A stretch of DNA of 64,000 nucleotides from Mucilaginibacter sp. GTDB lineage: Bacteria; Bacteroidota; Bacteroidia; Sphingobacteriales; Sphingobacteriaceae. Every line of letters begins with the position of its first letter. Within the stretch, counting starts at the first letter, position 1. Below are positions 57,572 to 64,000 of this stretch, piece after piece. The position numbers were made by a program, and so were the translations under genes. The DNA lies in assembly GCF_028288225.1 (NCBI RefSeq), contig NZ_JAQBOC010000017.1, positions 124,001-188,000 on the forward strand, written 5' to 3'. The notes below the pieces were generated by a model, which saw nothing but the letters and a program-made list of their open reading frames with translations, was not told the origin of the DNA and searched no databases.

Positions 57572-57602
57572 CAAAGGTCATTCAAAGGGCATGAAGCTGA
57601 AA
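57572..57602 (-). promoter_or_regulatory. weak promoter candidate of the GT1 gene
   Basis: TTTC (57599-57602), 19 bases and GACCTTTG (57572-57579) on the minus strand, two bases off the consensus. The dyad at 57623-57642 would be centred about 65 bases upstream of the start point, a position for an activator. Confidence 0.4.
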
Positions 57603-57622
57603 TCACCAATGTCGAGAGTTTC

Positions 57623-57642
57623 TATCCCCATATCGGGGGATA
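57623..57642. promoter_or_regulatory. TATCCCC-N6-GGGGATA dyad upstream of the GT1 gene
   Basis: Seven-base arms with a six-base centre. Two more dyads with the same arms and centre length occur at 58792-58809 and 59703-59724. Confidence 0.55.
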
Positions 57643-57695
57643 ATCGAACGACACAGGTTACCTATCGCGTTAACCGGGCAGATTCATTAAATGTA

Positions 57696-57723
57696 AAAAG
57701 CAGAACCCACCGGCTCCGCTTTT
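57696..57723 (-). terminator. terminator of the ECF sigma factor gene
   Basis: AAAAGC and GCTTTT arms with an inner near-complementary stem (10 of 12 pairs), followed on the minus strand by a T run. It is about 180 bp after the sigma gene's stop codon. Confidence 0.6.
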
Positions 57724-57743
57724 CACATTAACTTTTTAACTAA

Positions 57744-57774
57744 AATCTAACTAACTAACTAACTAACTAACTTA
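57744..57774. repeat. tetranucleotide tandem repeat (TAAC)
   Basis: About six copies of TAAC/CTAA in the gap between the sigma and GT1 genes. No frame crosses it. It could alter spacing of the leader RNA but has no visible function. The remainder of the 372-bp gap is noncoding. Confidence 0.6.
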
Positions 57775-57900
57775 TGAATTTCTACATCAATTCAGCCTCC
57801 AACTGATTCATTTTGTTTTTTAAACGTTCATTTAGATATACAAAAAAATAAAACGGTTAACCAAAAACTATCCCTTAAAGCGGGGGCTGTTTTCACTAAA

Positions 57901-58434
57901 TTATTCCACACTCATTAAACTGCTTAATTTCTTCCTGGCGCTTGTTAAAACCGCCTGAGAAGTGTAAGCTGAAATATTCAGCAAACTGGCAATTTTTTCA
58001 TGCTCATAACCCTCAATAACAAAAAGGTTAAAAACTATCCTGCAAAGGTTTGGTAATTGATGCAGCATTTTAATACCATTACTGCCGGAAAAGCCGTCTT
58101 CTATATTATAGGGATTGGAATCCATATCGTCTGTTTTTGATTCAGGTACCAAGGCAGGAAGTTGCCTTTTATCCAAATAATGTTTGATAGATGCCTGAAC
58201 CATAAAACAGCGCAACCATTCTTTAAAAGCCGTAGTTTCTTTATAATCACTTAAACAAGTGAAAGCCGAATAAAAGCCCTTGTTCATAATAATGGATGCC
58301 TCTTCCCTGTCGCTTGCGTAACGTAATGCGATGCTGCATGCGAAGCTATAAAAGGCTTTATATAATTTTTTCTGATGTTTTTTTTTGTCCCTTAAACATC
58401 CTTTTATCAAGTCCCGTAACACTGATTTTTCCAT
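57901..58434 (-). CDS. orphan ECF-type RNA polymerase sigma factor
   Basis: 177 residues. Region 2 covers about residues 20-90 (FYSFACSIALRYASDREEASIIMNKGF) and region 4 about 120-172 (NLCRIVFNLFVIEGYEHEKIASLLNI), with the helix-turn-helix ISAYTSQAVLTSARKKL. No anti-sigma (FecR-like) gene is adjacent. A SusC-like remnant lies upstream, so this may be a survivor of a FecI/SusC-type transport locus. Confidence 0.85.
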   Translation of the reverse strand: MEKSVLRDLIKGCLRDKKKHQKKLYKAFYSFACSIALRYASDREEASIIMNKGFYSAFTCLSDYKETTAFKEWLRCFMVQASIKHYLDKRQLPALVPESKTDDMDSNPYNIEDGFSGSNGIKMLHQLPNLCRIVFNLFVIEGYEHEKIASLLNISAYTSQAVLTSARKKLSSLMSVE

Positions 58435-58791
58435 TCACTTACATCTTTTTCAGACGATTAACTGTTAGCAACCCCTGTAACCGGTGCTTAGGGCTTATCA
58501 CCCGAGATCATTAACCGCGTTAAAAATATCCCTGTTTATTGTATTGTCCCTCAACATGTGAGGTGTGATTCGTTTTTTGCTTGTTTACCATTCCAAATAA
58601 ATATTGATGATTGAAATTTATTTTTAGCTGCATGATATTTAACGTAAAAATATACTCACACTGATTTTCATCTCGTATATGGATAAAACTTCGACATTTC
58701 TGTTGAGGTTGCATTTATTTCAAATGCCCGCATCATATGCTTAGGTATTTGATTACAGATGCAAACATAAGGCGATATCGCACCGGAACAA

Positions 58792-58809
58792 ATCCCCAAA
58801 AACGGGGAT
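58792..58809. promoter_or_regulatory. second ATCCCC-N6-GGGGAT dyad
   Basis: ATCCCC (58792-58797), six bases, GGGGAT (58804-58809). It directly abuts the SusC remnant's stop. An incomplete TATCCCCC half-site follows at 58813. Confidence 0.5.
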
Positions 58810-58811
58810 GA

Positions 58812-58994
58812 CTATCCCCCATTATAGATAACCGGCGATCTCAGATCCTGCAAACGAACCAGATCACCTTTTTCAATCAGAATATCGGAATTAAGGTAAT
58901 TATCGTTTCGTATGACCGATGCTGGTATGGAAGGGACATTGGTGACTAGCCCATCTCCTGGTTTCTGCCAATCGTCAAAATATTTACCATAAAA
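58812..58994 (-). pseudogene. C-terminal remnant of a SusC/RagA-type TonB-dependent receptor
   Basis: The minus-strand frame reads FYGKYFDDWQKPGDG, then NVPSIPASV, then NDNYLNSDILIEKGDLVRLQD before running out at a TAG (58812-58814). The order WQKPGD, VPSIP, SDxLxEKGDxxRLQD is diagnostic of the last strands of SusC-family outer-membrane transporters. No upstream barrel or plug sequence is recognisable to 59199. In the rest of the 765-bp gap only the dyad at 58792 stands out. Confidence 0.75.
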
Positions 58995-59199
58995 TCAAAA
59001 TTATTACAAAATAAAAGTATCTCAAATTTCCGAAAGGGGTGATTTCATCACAGGATAAAATGGTTCCGAATTCAGCCTTATCTATGGCTACATCTGCCAT
59101 CATTCGCATTCCAACTCACGACCTTTTTCCGCTATGTTTAAAAGGCTGACTGGTCAACAGTCCAACCTTTATTAGTATCCAACAGCTTTATAACAATAA

Positions 59200-59649
59200 T
59201 TAGAGGCTGCCGCCTGGAGGGCCTAAAGTAATATCGCCGATTTCGCCGGAAAGCTTTTCAAACAGTTCCATGTCAATAGATTCTACAGGTGGTATATTCT
59301 CAGGACTGTCGGTTCCAAACTGGGTCAATAATAACCCAAAGCCGGCTGGGGCAAATGTTTGAAGTGTTCTGGTAATACCTTGTTTTTGCGTTGCTTCCAG
59401 CGAATGCGGCATTCCTTTTGGGATAAAAAAATACTGACCATTGTATAAAGTAATTGATCCTTTTTTAGTGTGAACGGTCATTTGTCCTTCAATCACATAT
59501 ACCAGTTCAGTATAACCACCATGTATATGCGGCGGTGTTTTTACACCAGGTTTTGATCTTTTTTCAACCTGGTCATACTCCAAATCAGTGTTGTGAGGAT
59601 CGGTAATAACATAATGATGCGACCCGAAAAGCCAAAAAGAGTTTTTCAT
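59200..59649 (-). CDS. single-domain cupin protein
   Basis: 149 residues from ATG 59649; a longer frame would need a TTG at 59676. Cupin motif 1 is GVKTPPHIHGGYTELVYVIEG (two His and a Glu for metal) and motif 2 is GQYFFIPKGMPHSLEA. The C-terminal part is short and Pro/Gly-rich. Members bind metal and act as dioxygenases, isomerases or small-ligand sensors; no substrate can be named. Two inverted repeats lie immediately upstream, so it is probably tightly regulated. Confidence 0.88.
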   Translation of the reverse strand: MKNSFWLFGSHHYVITDPHNTDLEYDQVEKRSKPGVKTPPHIHGGYTELVYVIEGQMTVHTKKGSITLYNGQYFFIPKGMPHSLEATQKQGITRTLQTFAPAGFGLLLTQFGTDSPENIPPVESIDMELFEKLSGEIGDITLGPPGGSL

Positions 59650-59664
59650 AGTTTTGATATTTAT

Positions 59665-59682
59665 AAATGTTCGCAAACATTT
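59665..59682. promoter_or_regulatory. inverted repeat in the cupin leader
   Basis: AAATGTT and AACATTT with a 4-base centre, 16 bp upstream of the chosen ATG. It could be an operator or an RNA hairpin. Confidence 0.4.
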
Positions 59683-59702
59683 GTTTTTTTATCGTATTAG
59701 TG

Positions 59703-59724
59703 CAATCCCCAAATTCGGGGATTG
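59703..59724. promoter_or_regulatory. third dyad: CAATCCCC-N6-GGGGATTG
   Basis: Eight-base arms with a six-base centre, 54 bp upstream of the cupin ATG. A T run follows on the plus strand, so it could also act as a terminator in that direction, but no plus-strand gene precedes it. Confidence 0.6.
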
Positions 59725-60267
59725 TTTTTTTGTCTTGTAATCGGTTAAAGCTATTCTTTAACCGGTCCGGTTCAGATATAAATCAATACAAGGGTTCTCC
59801 GGTGGATATTCCGGAAGGCTTGACCAGGTAATTTTGTGCACTTTCTTCTCCGGATTTTCAGTTAACGGCATGCTCAATTATCCCTTCCTGGACACGACTC
59901 GCGGACCAACTGAGCTGTATTAGCTGAGGCGCCGCCGGGAAATGCCCCTTTATTACTTGAACACTTCCTGTTCAATCATTGATAAGGAATATCTTGTTGA
60001 TATATACTTGCGGGTATTAAAAAAGCCTCCATATTCCCAATTGTGGTGATGAGCTCCCATATTGTGGTGATATCATCCTCCCTATATTGGTAGCTGTTAA
60101 CTAGCCGGATGTGAAGCACATTTGCAGTGTAAAATTATTTACCGGTTTACGGCATATTAAAACAAACGACATTGCAGTAAACCAGCATTAAACATAAAAA
60201 TTACAAGCTGGCCAGCGCGTATTTTTTTTAAAACATAAAAACAAAAACAATTCAAAAAAAATCGACT
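59725..60267. other. intergenic stretch with possible coding debris and a direct repeat
   Basis: On the minus strand a 37-codon frame (59758-59871, MPLTENPEKKVHKITWSS start) is joined by a neighbouring-frame run to about 59960 (LIQLSWSASRVQEGIIEH). Together they look like a frameshifted fragment of a gene I cannot name. At 60033-60048 and 60053-60069 are two copies of TCCCA(T)ATTGTGGTGAT, 20 bp apart, about 200 bp upstream of the lipoprotein gene. Nothing else is evident. Confidence 0.35.
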
Positions 60268-61137
60268 ATGAAAATTAGCTTTCTAAAATCAAGTACTATA
60301 CTTGGCCTGGCATTGGTGATTGGCCTGGCATCTTGTTCAAAAGACAATAACAATAATTCTCCTTACAATTCGCCGCAGGCGCCTGCAGCAACCGCAACGA
60401 TACAGTTGGCCAATAATGCAAAATTTGGAAACATTTTGACGGACAAAGCGGGGCGTACCTTATACAGCTTTGCGGTTGATGCAGCTGCCCAGTCAAATTG
60501 CAACGGTAACTGCGCAATAACATGGCCTGTTTTTTACGCTCCTAACCCATCATTAGGAACAGGGCTAAAAAGTTCGGACTTTGGGGTGATAACCCGTGCC
60601 GATAACAGCAAACAAACCACCTATAAAGGTTGGCCGCTGTATTACTACTCTGGTGATAACAAAGCAGGCGACACTAATGGAGATGGCGTTGGCAAAACCT
60701 GGTTTGTTTCAAAACCTGATTATACGGTAATGCTTGCTAATGAGCAGTTGCTTGGTGGCGATGGTATAGCCTACAACAGTCAATATAAACCAGGTTCTGA
60801 GGTTGTACAATATATTACGGATGATTACGGCAGAACGCTGTATAGCTTTATAAAAGATAAAGCCAATAACAACACTTATACCAAATCTGACTTTAGCAAT
60901 AACAGCGTTTGGCCTATCAATCAAATTTCAAAGGTGTTATATGTGCCTTCAATTCTTGATAAATCAAAGTTTGGAACAATCACCGTATTCGGAAAACCGC
61001 AGTTAACTTTTAATGGCTGGCCACTGTACTTTTTTGGCGCAGATGCAGGTGTAAAAGGTAGCAATAAAGGTGTAAGTGTAGGTCCTGGCGCATGGCCGGT
61101 TGAAAATACTACTACCCCCGCAGCTCCTGCAAACTAA
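60268..61137 (+). CDS. YxFxxD-repeat lipoprotein (COG4315 / Lipoprotein_15 type)
   Basis: 289 residues. The signal peptide ends in LASC (Cys23). The mature protein repeats the Lipoprotein_15 motif: TLYSFAVD, PLYYYSGD, TLYSFIKD and PLYFFGAD, each with a nearby WP or W core and the first with a CNGNC pair. The family is secreted and of unknown function. It stands alone with its own terminator; direct repeats lie upstream. Confidence 0.9.
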   Translation: MKISFLKSSTILGLALVIGLASCSKDNNNNSPYNSPQAPAATATIQLANNAKFGNILTDKAGRTLYSFAVDAAAQSNCNGNCAITWPVFYAPNPSLGTGLKSSDFGVITRADNSKQTTYKGWPLYYYSGDNKAGDTNGDGVGKTWFVSKPDYTVMLANEQLLGGDGIAYNSQYKPGSEVVQYITDDYGRTLYSFIKDKANNNTYTKSDFSNNSVWPINQISKVLYVPSILDKSKFGTITVFGKPQLTFNGWPLYFFGADAGVKGSNKGVSVGPGAWPVENTTTPAAPAN

Positions 61138-61163
61138 CATATTAACTTTTATATCTTTTATAT

Positions 61164-61200
61164 AATACAGGCGATCTTGTTTATCGCCTGTATTGTATTT
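61164..61200 (+). terminator. terminator of the YxFxxD lipoprotein gene
   Basis: A perfect 12-bp stem (AATACAGGCGAT / ATCGCCTGTATT) with a 7-base loop starts 27 bases after the stop codon; the tail is GTATTT. Confidence 0.85.
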
Positions 61201-61257
61201 AAATCAAGATAATGTAATAATAAAAAATTTCGTAATAATTAAAAACACAGGCAACTA

Positions 61258-61265
61258 TACATTTG
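61258..61265 (+). promoter_or_regulatory. candidate -7 element of the second sensor kinase
   Basis: TACATTTG matches TAnnTTTG, about 104 bp upstream of the ATG at 61369. No TTTG lies at the expected distance upstream. Confidence 0.3.
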
Positions 61266-61368
61266 CCAATTACGTGATAGGATAAAATAATGTTGTAACA
61301 TCTATGAAATTAAGCAACCGATGTATGACATATCCTATTACTAACTTTATAAAATCCACCTGTGTTAA

Positions 61369-64000
61369 ATGAAATATCTTGCCACTCCCCCTCTGAACAA
61401 GTTGATTGCCATAAGTGTCTTTTTTTCTTTTCTAACAATTATTTTAAGTGCTGGTATGGCTGAAGCACAGGTTGAAAAGTCCCTTTTTAGAAACATCGGG
61501 ACCGAAAACGGCCTGTCACATGATAAAGTAAATTGCATTATGCAGGATCGGCGCGGTTTTTTATGGTTTGGTACCGAGGATGGTTTAAACCGTTATGATG
61601 GCCGGTTCTTTACCATATTTAAAAATCAGCCCAATGATACTACATGTATTTCAGGTAATATCATAACAGATCTCCATGAAGACAAAAAGGGCATCATCTG
61701 GATAGCTACGGCCGATGGCGGACTTACACGGTACAATTATCATTTGCCAGTATTAAAGCAATTCAAACAATTTAAATATGATGCACATATTGCTAACGGT
61801 ATTCCGGAAAATAACATCAGTAAAATTGCAGAGGACGAAAACGGCAATTTGTGGCTGGCTACCAGCAATAATTTTGTTGTAAGATTTAATAAGCACAGTG
61901 GAAAATTTGATATGCCTGTAAAAAACGGCACCAGGAGCATTTTGTCGTTGGCTATGGCTGGTCGGGATACCTTATGGGTAGGTCGGGCAGGTGGTGGTTT
62001 GTTAAAGATAAATACCAGCACACTTCAGTATAAAGTTGATGCCCGTTATAATAATTTGTATACAAAGCTGCCTCATACCGCTATAACTTCTATTTTTAAA
62101 AGCGGTGATAATACCATGTGGTACGGGGCATGGGACAAAAAATTATATAGTTATGAGCCTTTAACGCAGACAGAAAAACCATACAAGCCTACTATAGCTG
62201 AACCAGAAGTGCCTAATGACGAGATCGTATCATTTACAGAGGACAGGCGGAAAAACATATGGATGGCATGCCAAAGCACAGGAGTGGCCGTTTATGACCG
62301 GATCGCGCATAGCTTTACAAATTACAGGCATGATGGTAAGGACGGATCATTGATTGATAACAACGTAAATACTGTATATACCGACAGGAGTGGCATTGTA
62401 TGGATAGGTACAGATAATGGGATAAGTATATATGACCCGGTTTATTCGCCTTTTCAGCAATTCTTTTTGCCTAAAAACAAAAATGGGGACGACATCTCCA
62501 TTTATGATTTTTACAGGGATGATCAATACAACCTTTGGATAGCAACCAGCGACGGCATTTATATAAAACGGCACAGTAAAAATAAAAATGGGTTTGAGCA
62601 CAGAAAGATCATCTATAACGGGCAATCCCTGGCTGCTACCAAATTTTTTATAGATAAAGATAAAACGTTTTACTTAGGCACCGACTATACTTTGTTTAAA
62701 TATAATTCGCAAACCAACCATGTTTCACTTTTGCCCAATACCTCGTCAGACATGGTGATGAAAAAGCTGATCAGTTCAAGGATAGTGTCTGTAGTACGCG
62801 ATACTATTGCCAATCATCCGGTGCTGGTGGTTTCGCCTTATGGCCATTATATGACCTATTATGACCTGACTGAGAAAAAATGGGTATCGCGGGTTGACTC
62901 GGTAAAAAAGATCGTAAGGAACTTAAATATTAAAGATAACCTGATCAAGAAATTTTATAAAGATAAAAAAGGCGGCCTGTGGCTTGCAACAGAACGCTTT
63001 GGCCTGGGCGACTGGCGGCGGTGCACTACGCCTATAAAATACTTTACCAATGATGTAGGCAATAACTCATCTATCAGCAGCAATGATGTTTATGATATAG
63101 AGGAAGATAAAAAAGGTAATCTATGGATAAGCACCTATGGTGGCGGGCTTAATTATTTCAATCCCACAGCAGGCAAGTTTGTACACATCAAGGAGTCAAG
63201 TAATTTAACCGAGGGCCTGCAAACAGATCTGCGTGGAAATGTTTGGATGGTATGTGACGGTCACATGCATGAGTATAACCCCTTAACAAAAATATACAGT
63301 TGTTATGACCTGCCCAACCTTAAAAAAAACGGCGGGGTTAAAGGGTATGTTTACAAGGATAATTATGATAACCTGTATGCTGGAGGTGTGAATTTCTATA
63401 TCTCATTTAGTCCGGTGGGTATCAGTAAAATAAAAAATGATCCGGATGTTTACTTTACCGATTTTAAGATATTCAATACCTCGTATAGCCAACTACTTGA
63501 AAACAAAACCATCAGCTTAAATCATGCCCAAAACTATTTCTCCCTGGAGTTTTCTGCGCCTGAATATAGCAGCAATCATATTCATTACGATTATATGCTT
63601 GCAGGAGTTGATAAGGATTGGGTTGATGCCGACAGGCGCAACTTTGCAAGCTATTCAAACCTGCCGGGCGGCAAATATGTGTTTAAGGTAAGGGCTTGTA
63701 ACTGGAAAGGCAGTTTTATCAATAAGTACACGTCTATCGTTATTGTCATTAACCCCCCGTTTTGGCTGCAATGGTGGTTTTATACCCTTCTGGTTCTTAT
63801 TATAGCATCGGTTTGTTACTTACTTTACCGGTACAGGATTAACGAGTTCCTTAAACGCCAGTCAATCAGGAACGGGATAGCGCAGGACCTGCATGACCAT
63901 ATCGGCTCCACCTTAAGCAGTATATCTATTTACAGTAAAGTGGCCAAAATTTACCAGCAACAACAAAAAGACGATAAACTGAAAGAAGTATTGCATACTA
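61369..64000 (+). CDS. Reg_prop/Y_Y_Y sensor histidine kinase of the HisKA_3 type (runs off the window)
   Basis: 877 codons are visible with no stop. The signal peptide ends near MAEAQ (residue 35). Reg_prop blades ([31 protein letters not shown] and others) run to about 690. A Y_Y_Y domain is at about 700-790 (HYDYMLAGVDKDWVDADRR), one transmembrane helix at about 797-822, and DLHDHIGSTLSSIS with the phosphoacceptor His at about 842. This is the LuxR-partner type of kinase, unlike the hybrid at 35951-40285. The catalytic ATPase domain lies beyond the window. Confidence 0.92.
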   Translation, partial: MKYLATPPLNKLIAISVFFSFLTIILSAGMAEAQVEKSLFRNIGTENGLSHDKVNCIMQDRRGFLWFGTEDGLNRYDGRFFTIFKNQPNDTTCISGNIITDLHEDKKGIIWIATADGGLTRYNYHLPVLKQFKQFKYDAHIANGIPENNISKIAEDENGNLWLATSNNFVVRFNKHSGKFDMPVKNGTRSILSLAMAGRDTLWVGRAGGGLLKINTSTLQYKVDARYNNLYTKLPHTAITSIFKSGDNTMWYGAWDKKLYSYEPLTQTEKPYKPTIAEPEVPNDEIVSFTEDRRKNIWMACQSTGVAVYDRIAHSFTNYRHDGKDGSLIDNNVNTVYTDRSGIVWIGTDNGISIYDPVYSPFQQFFLPKNKNGDDISIYDFYRDDQYNLWIATSDGIYIKRHSKNKNGFEHRKIIYNGQSLAATKFFIDKDKTFYLGTDYTLFKYNSQTNHVSLLPNTSSDMVMKKLISSRIVSVVRDTIANHPVLVVSPYGHYMTYYDLTEKKWVSRVDSVKKIVRNLNIKDNLIKKFYKDKKGGLWLATERFGLGDWRRCTTPIKYFTNDVGNNSSISSNDVYDIEEDKKGNLWISTYGGGLNYFNPTAGKFVHIKESSNLTEGLQTDLRGNVWMVCDGHMHEYNPLTKIYSCYDLPNLKKNGGVKGYVYKDNYDNLYAGGVNFYISFSPVGISKIKNDPDVYFTDFKIFNTSYSQLLENKTISLNHAQNYFSLEFSAPEYSSNHIHYDYMLAGVDKDWVDADRRNFASYSNLPGGKYVFKVRACNWKGSFINKYTSIVIVINPPFWLQWWFYTLLVLIIASVCYLLYRYRINEFLKRQSIRNGIAQDLHDHIGSTLSSISIYSKVAKIYQQQQKDDKLKEVLHT

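Noticed and set aside
57744..57774. TAAC repeat as a phase-variation switch
   Set aside because: No open frame crosses it and it does not lie between promoter boxes.
1..64000. CRISPR arrays, prophage, complete insertion sequences
   Set aside because: No regularly spaced repeats, phage genes, transposase or paired terminal repeats were seen.

Overview
The window looks like chromosomal DNA of a Bacteroidota bacterium, probably a soil or plant-associated Sphingobacteriaceae (Mucilaginibacter/Pedobacter-like; this genus-level guess is inference). Supporting signs are the low G+C, TTTG-N18/19-TAnnTTTG promoters, a C-terminal type IX secretion signal, large Reg_prop/Y_Y_Y sensor kinases, a SusC remnant, an ECF42/YCII sigma pair, and few Shine-Dalgarno sequences.

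Region 1 (1-3303) holds the possible 3' end of an unknown gene, a tRNA-Pro(UGG) with a textbook promoter and terminator, a possible 33-36 residue membrane peptide, rpiA, and an ECF42-type sigma factor with its YCII-family partner. Region 2 (3552-27606) is a minus-strand Wzx/Wzy-type exopolysaccharide locus of about 24 kb. From its promoter end it encodes a Wza-like export lipoprotein, a Wzc-like tyrosine autokinase, a UDP-HexNAc 6-dehydrogenase, two hexapeptide acyltransferases, flippase, polymerase, pyruvyl transferase, three glycosyltransferases, a secreted beta-helix protein, a two-domain dehydrogenase fusion, a UDP-GlcNAc 2-epimerase, a heparinase-like protein, a PglC-like initiating transferase, a DegT aminotransferase and a PglF-like 4,6-dehydratase. 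A decayed NeuD/PglD acyltransferase lies exactly where the aminosugar N-acyltransferase would be expected.

Region 3 (27971-42655) holds an SNF2 helicase. It also has a three-gene Tat-exported sugar-oxidation operon (isomerase, GMC oxidoreductase with a Cys cluster, small subunit), divergent from a Nudix-like regulator across a perfect inverted repeat. Then come a large hybrid sensor kinase without DNA-binding domain, a divergent GH18 chitinase lipoprotein and a small hypothetical gene. Region 4 (43063-61137) is accessory in character: a T9SS-secreted NHL-repeat protein, a G+C-richer amino-acid oxidase plus ThDP decarboxylase cassette, a minimal Hsp70, a frameshifted ArsR regulator with an ene-reductase, an alpha/beta hydrolase, a UGT, an orphan ECF sigma factor, a cupin and a YxFxxD lipoprotein. 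Between them are gene scraps (RibD/DHFR-like, SnoaL-like, glycerol kinase, SusC) and two families of shared inverted repeats that look like operators. The window ends inside a second Reg_prop sensor kinase.

I see no rRNA, CRISPR array, prophage or intact insertion sequence. The least expected material is the set of decayed genes and the shared operator-like dyads in region 4, the acyltransferase pseudogene in the polysaccharide locus, and the oxidase/decarboxylase pair.
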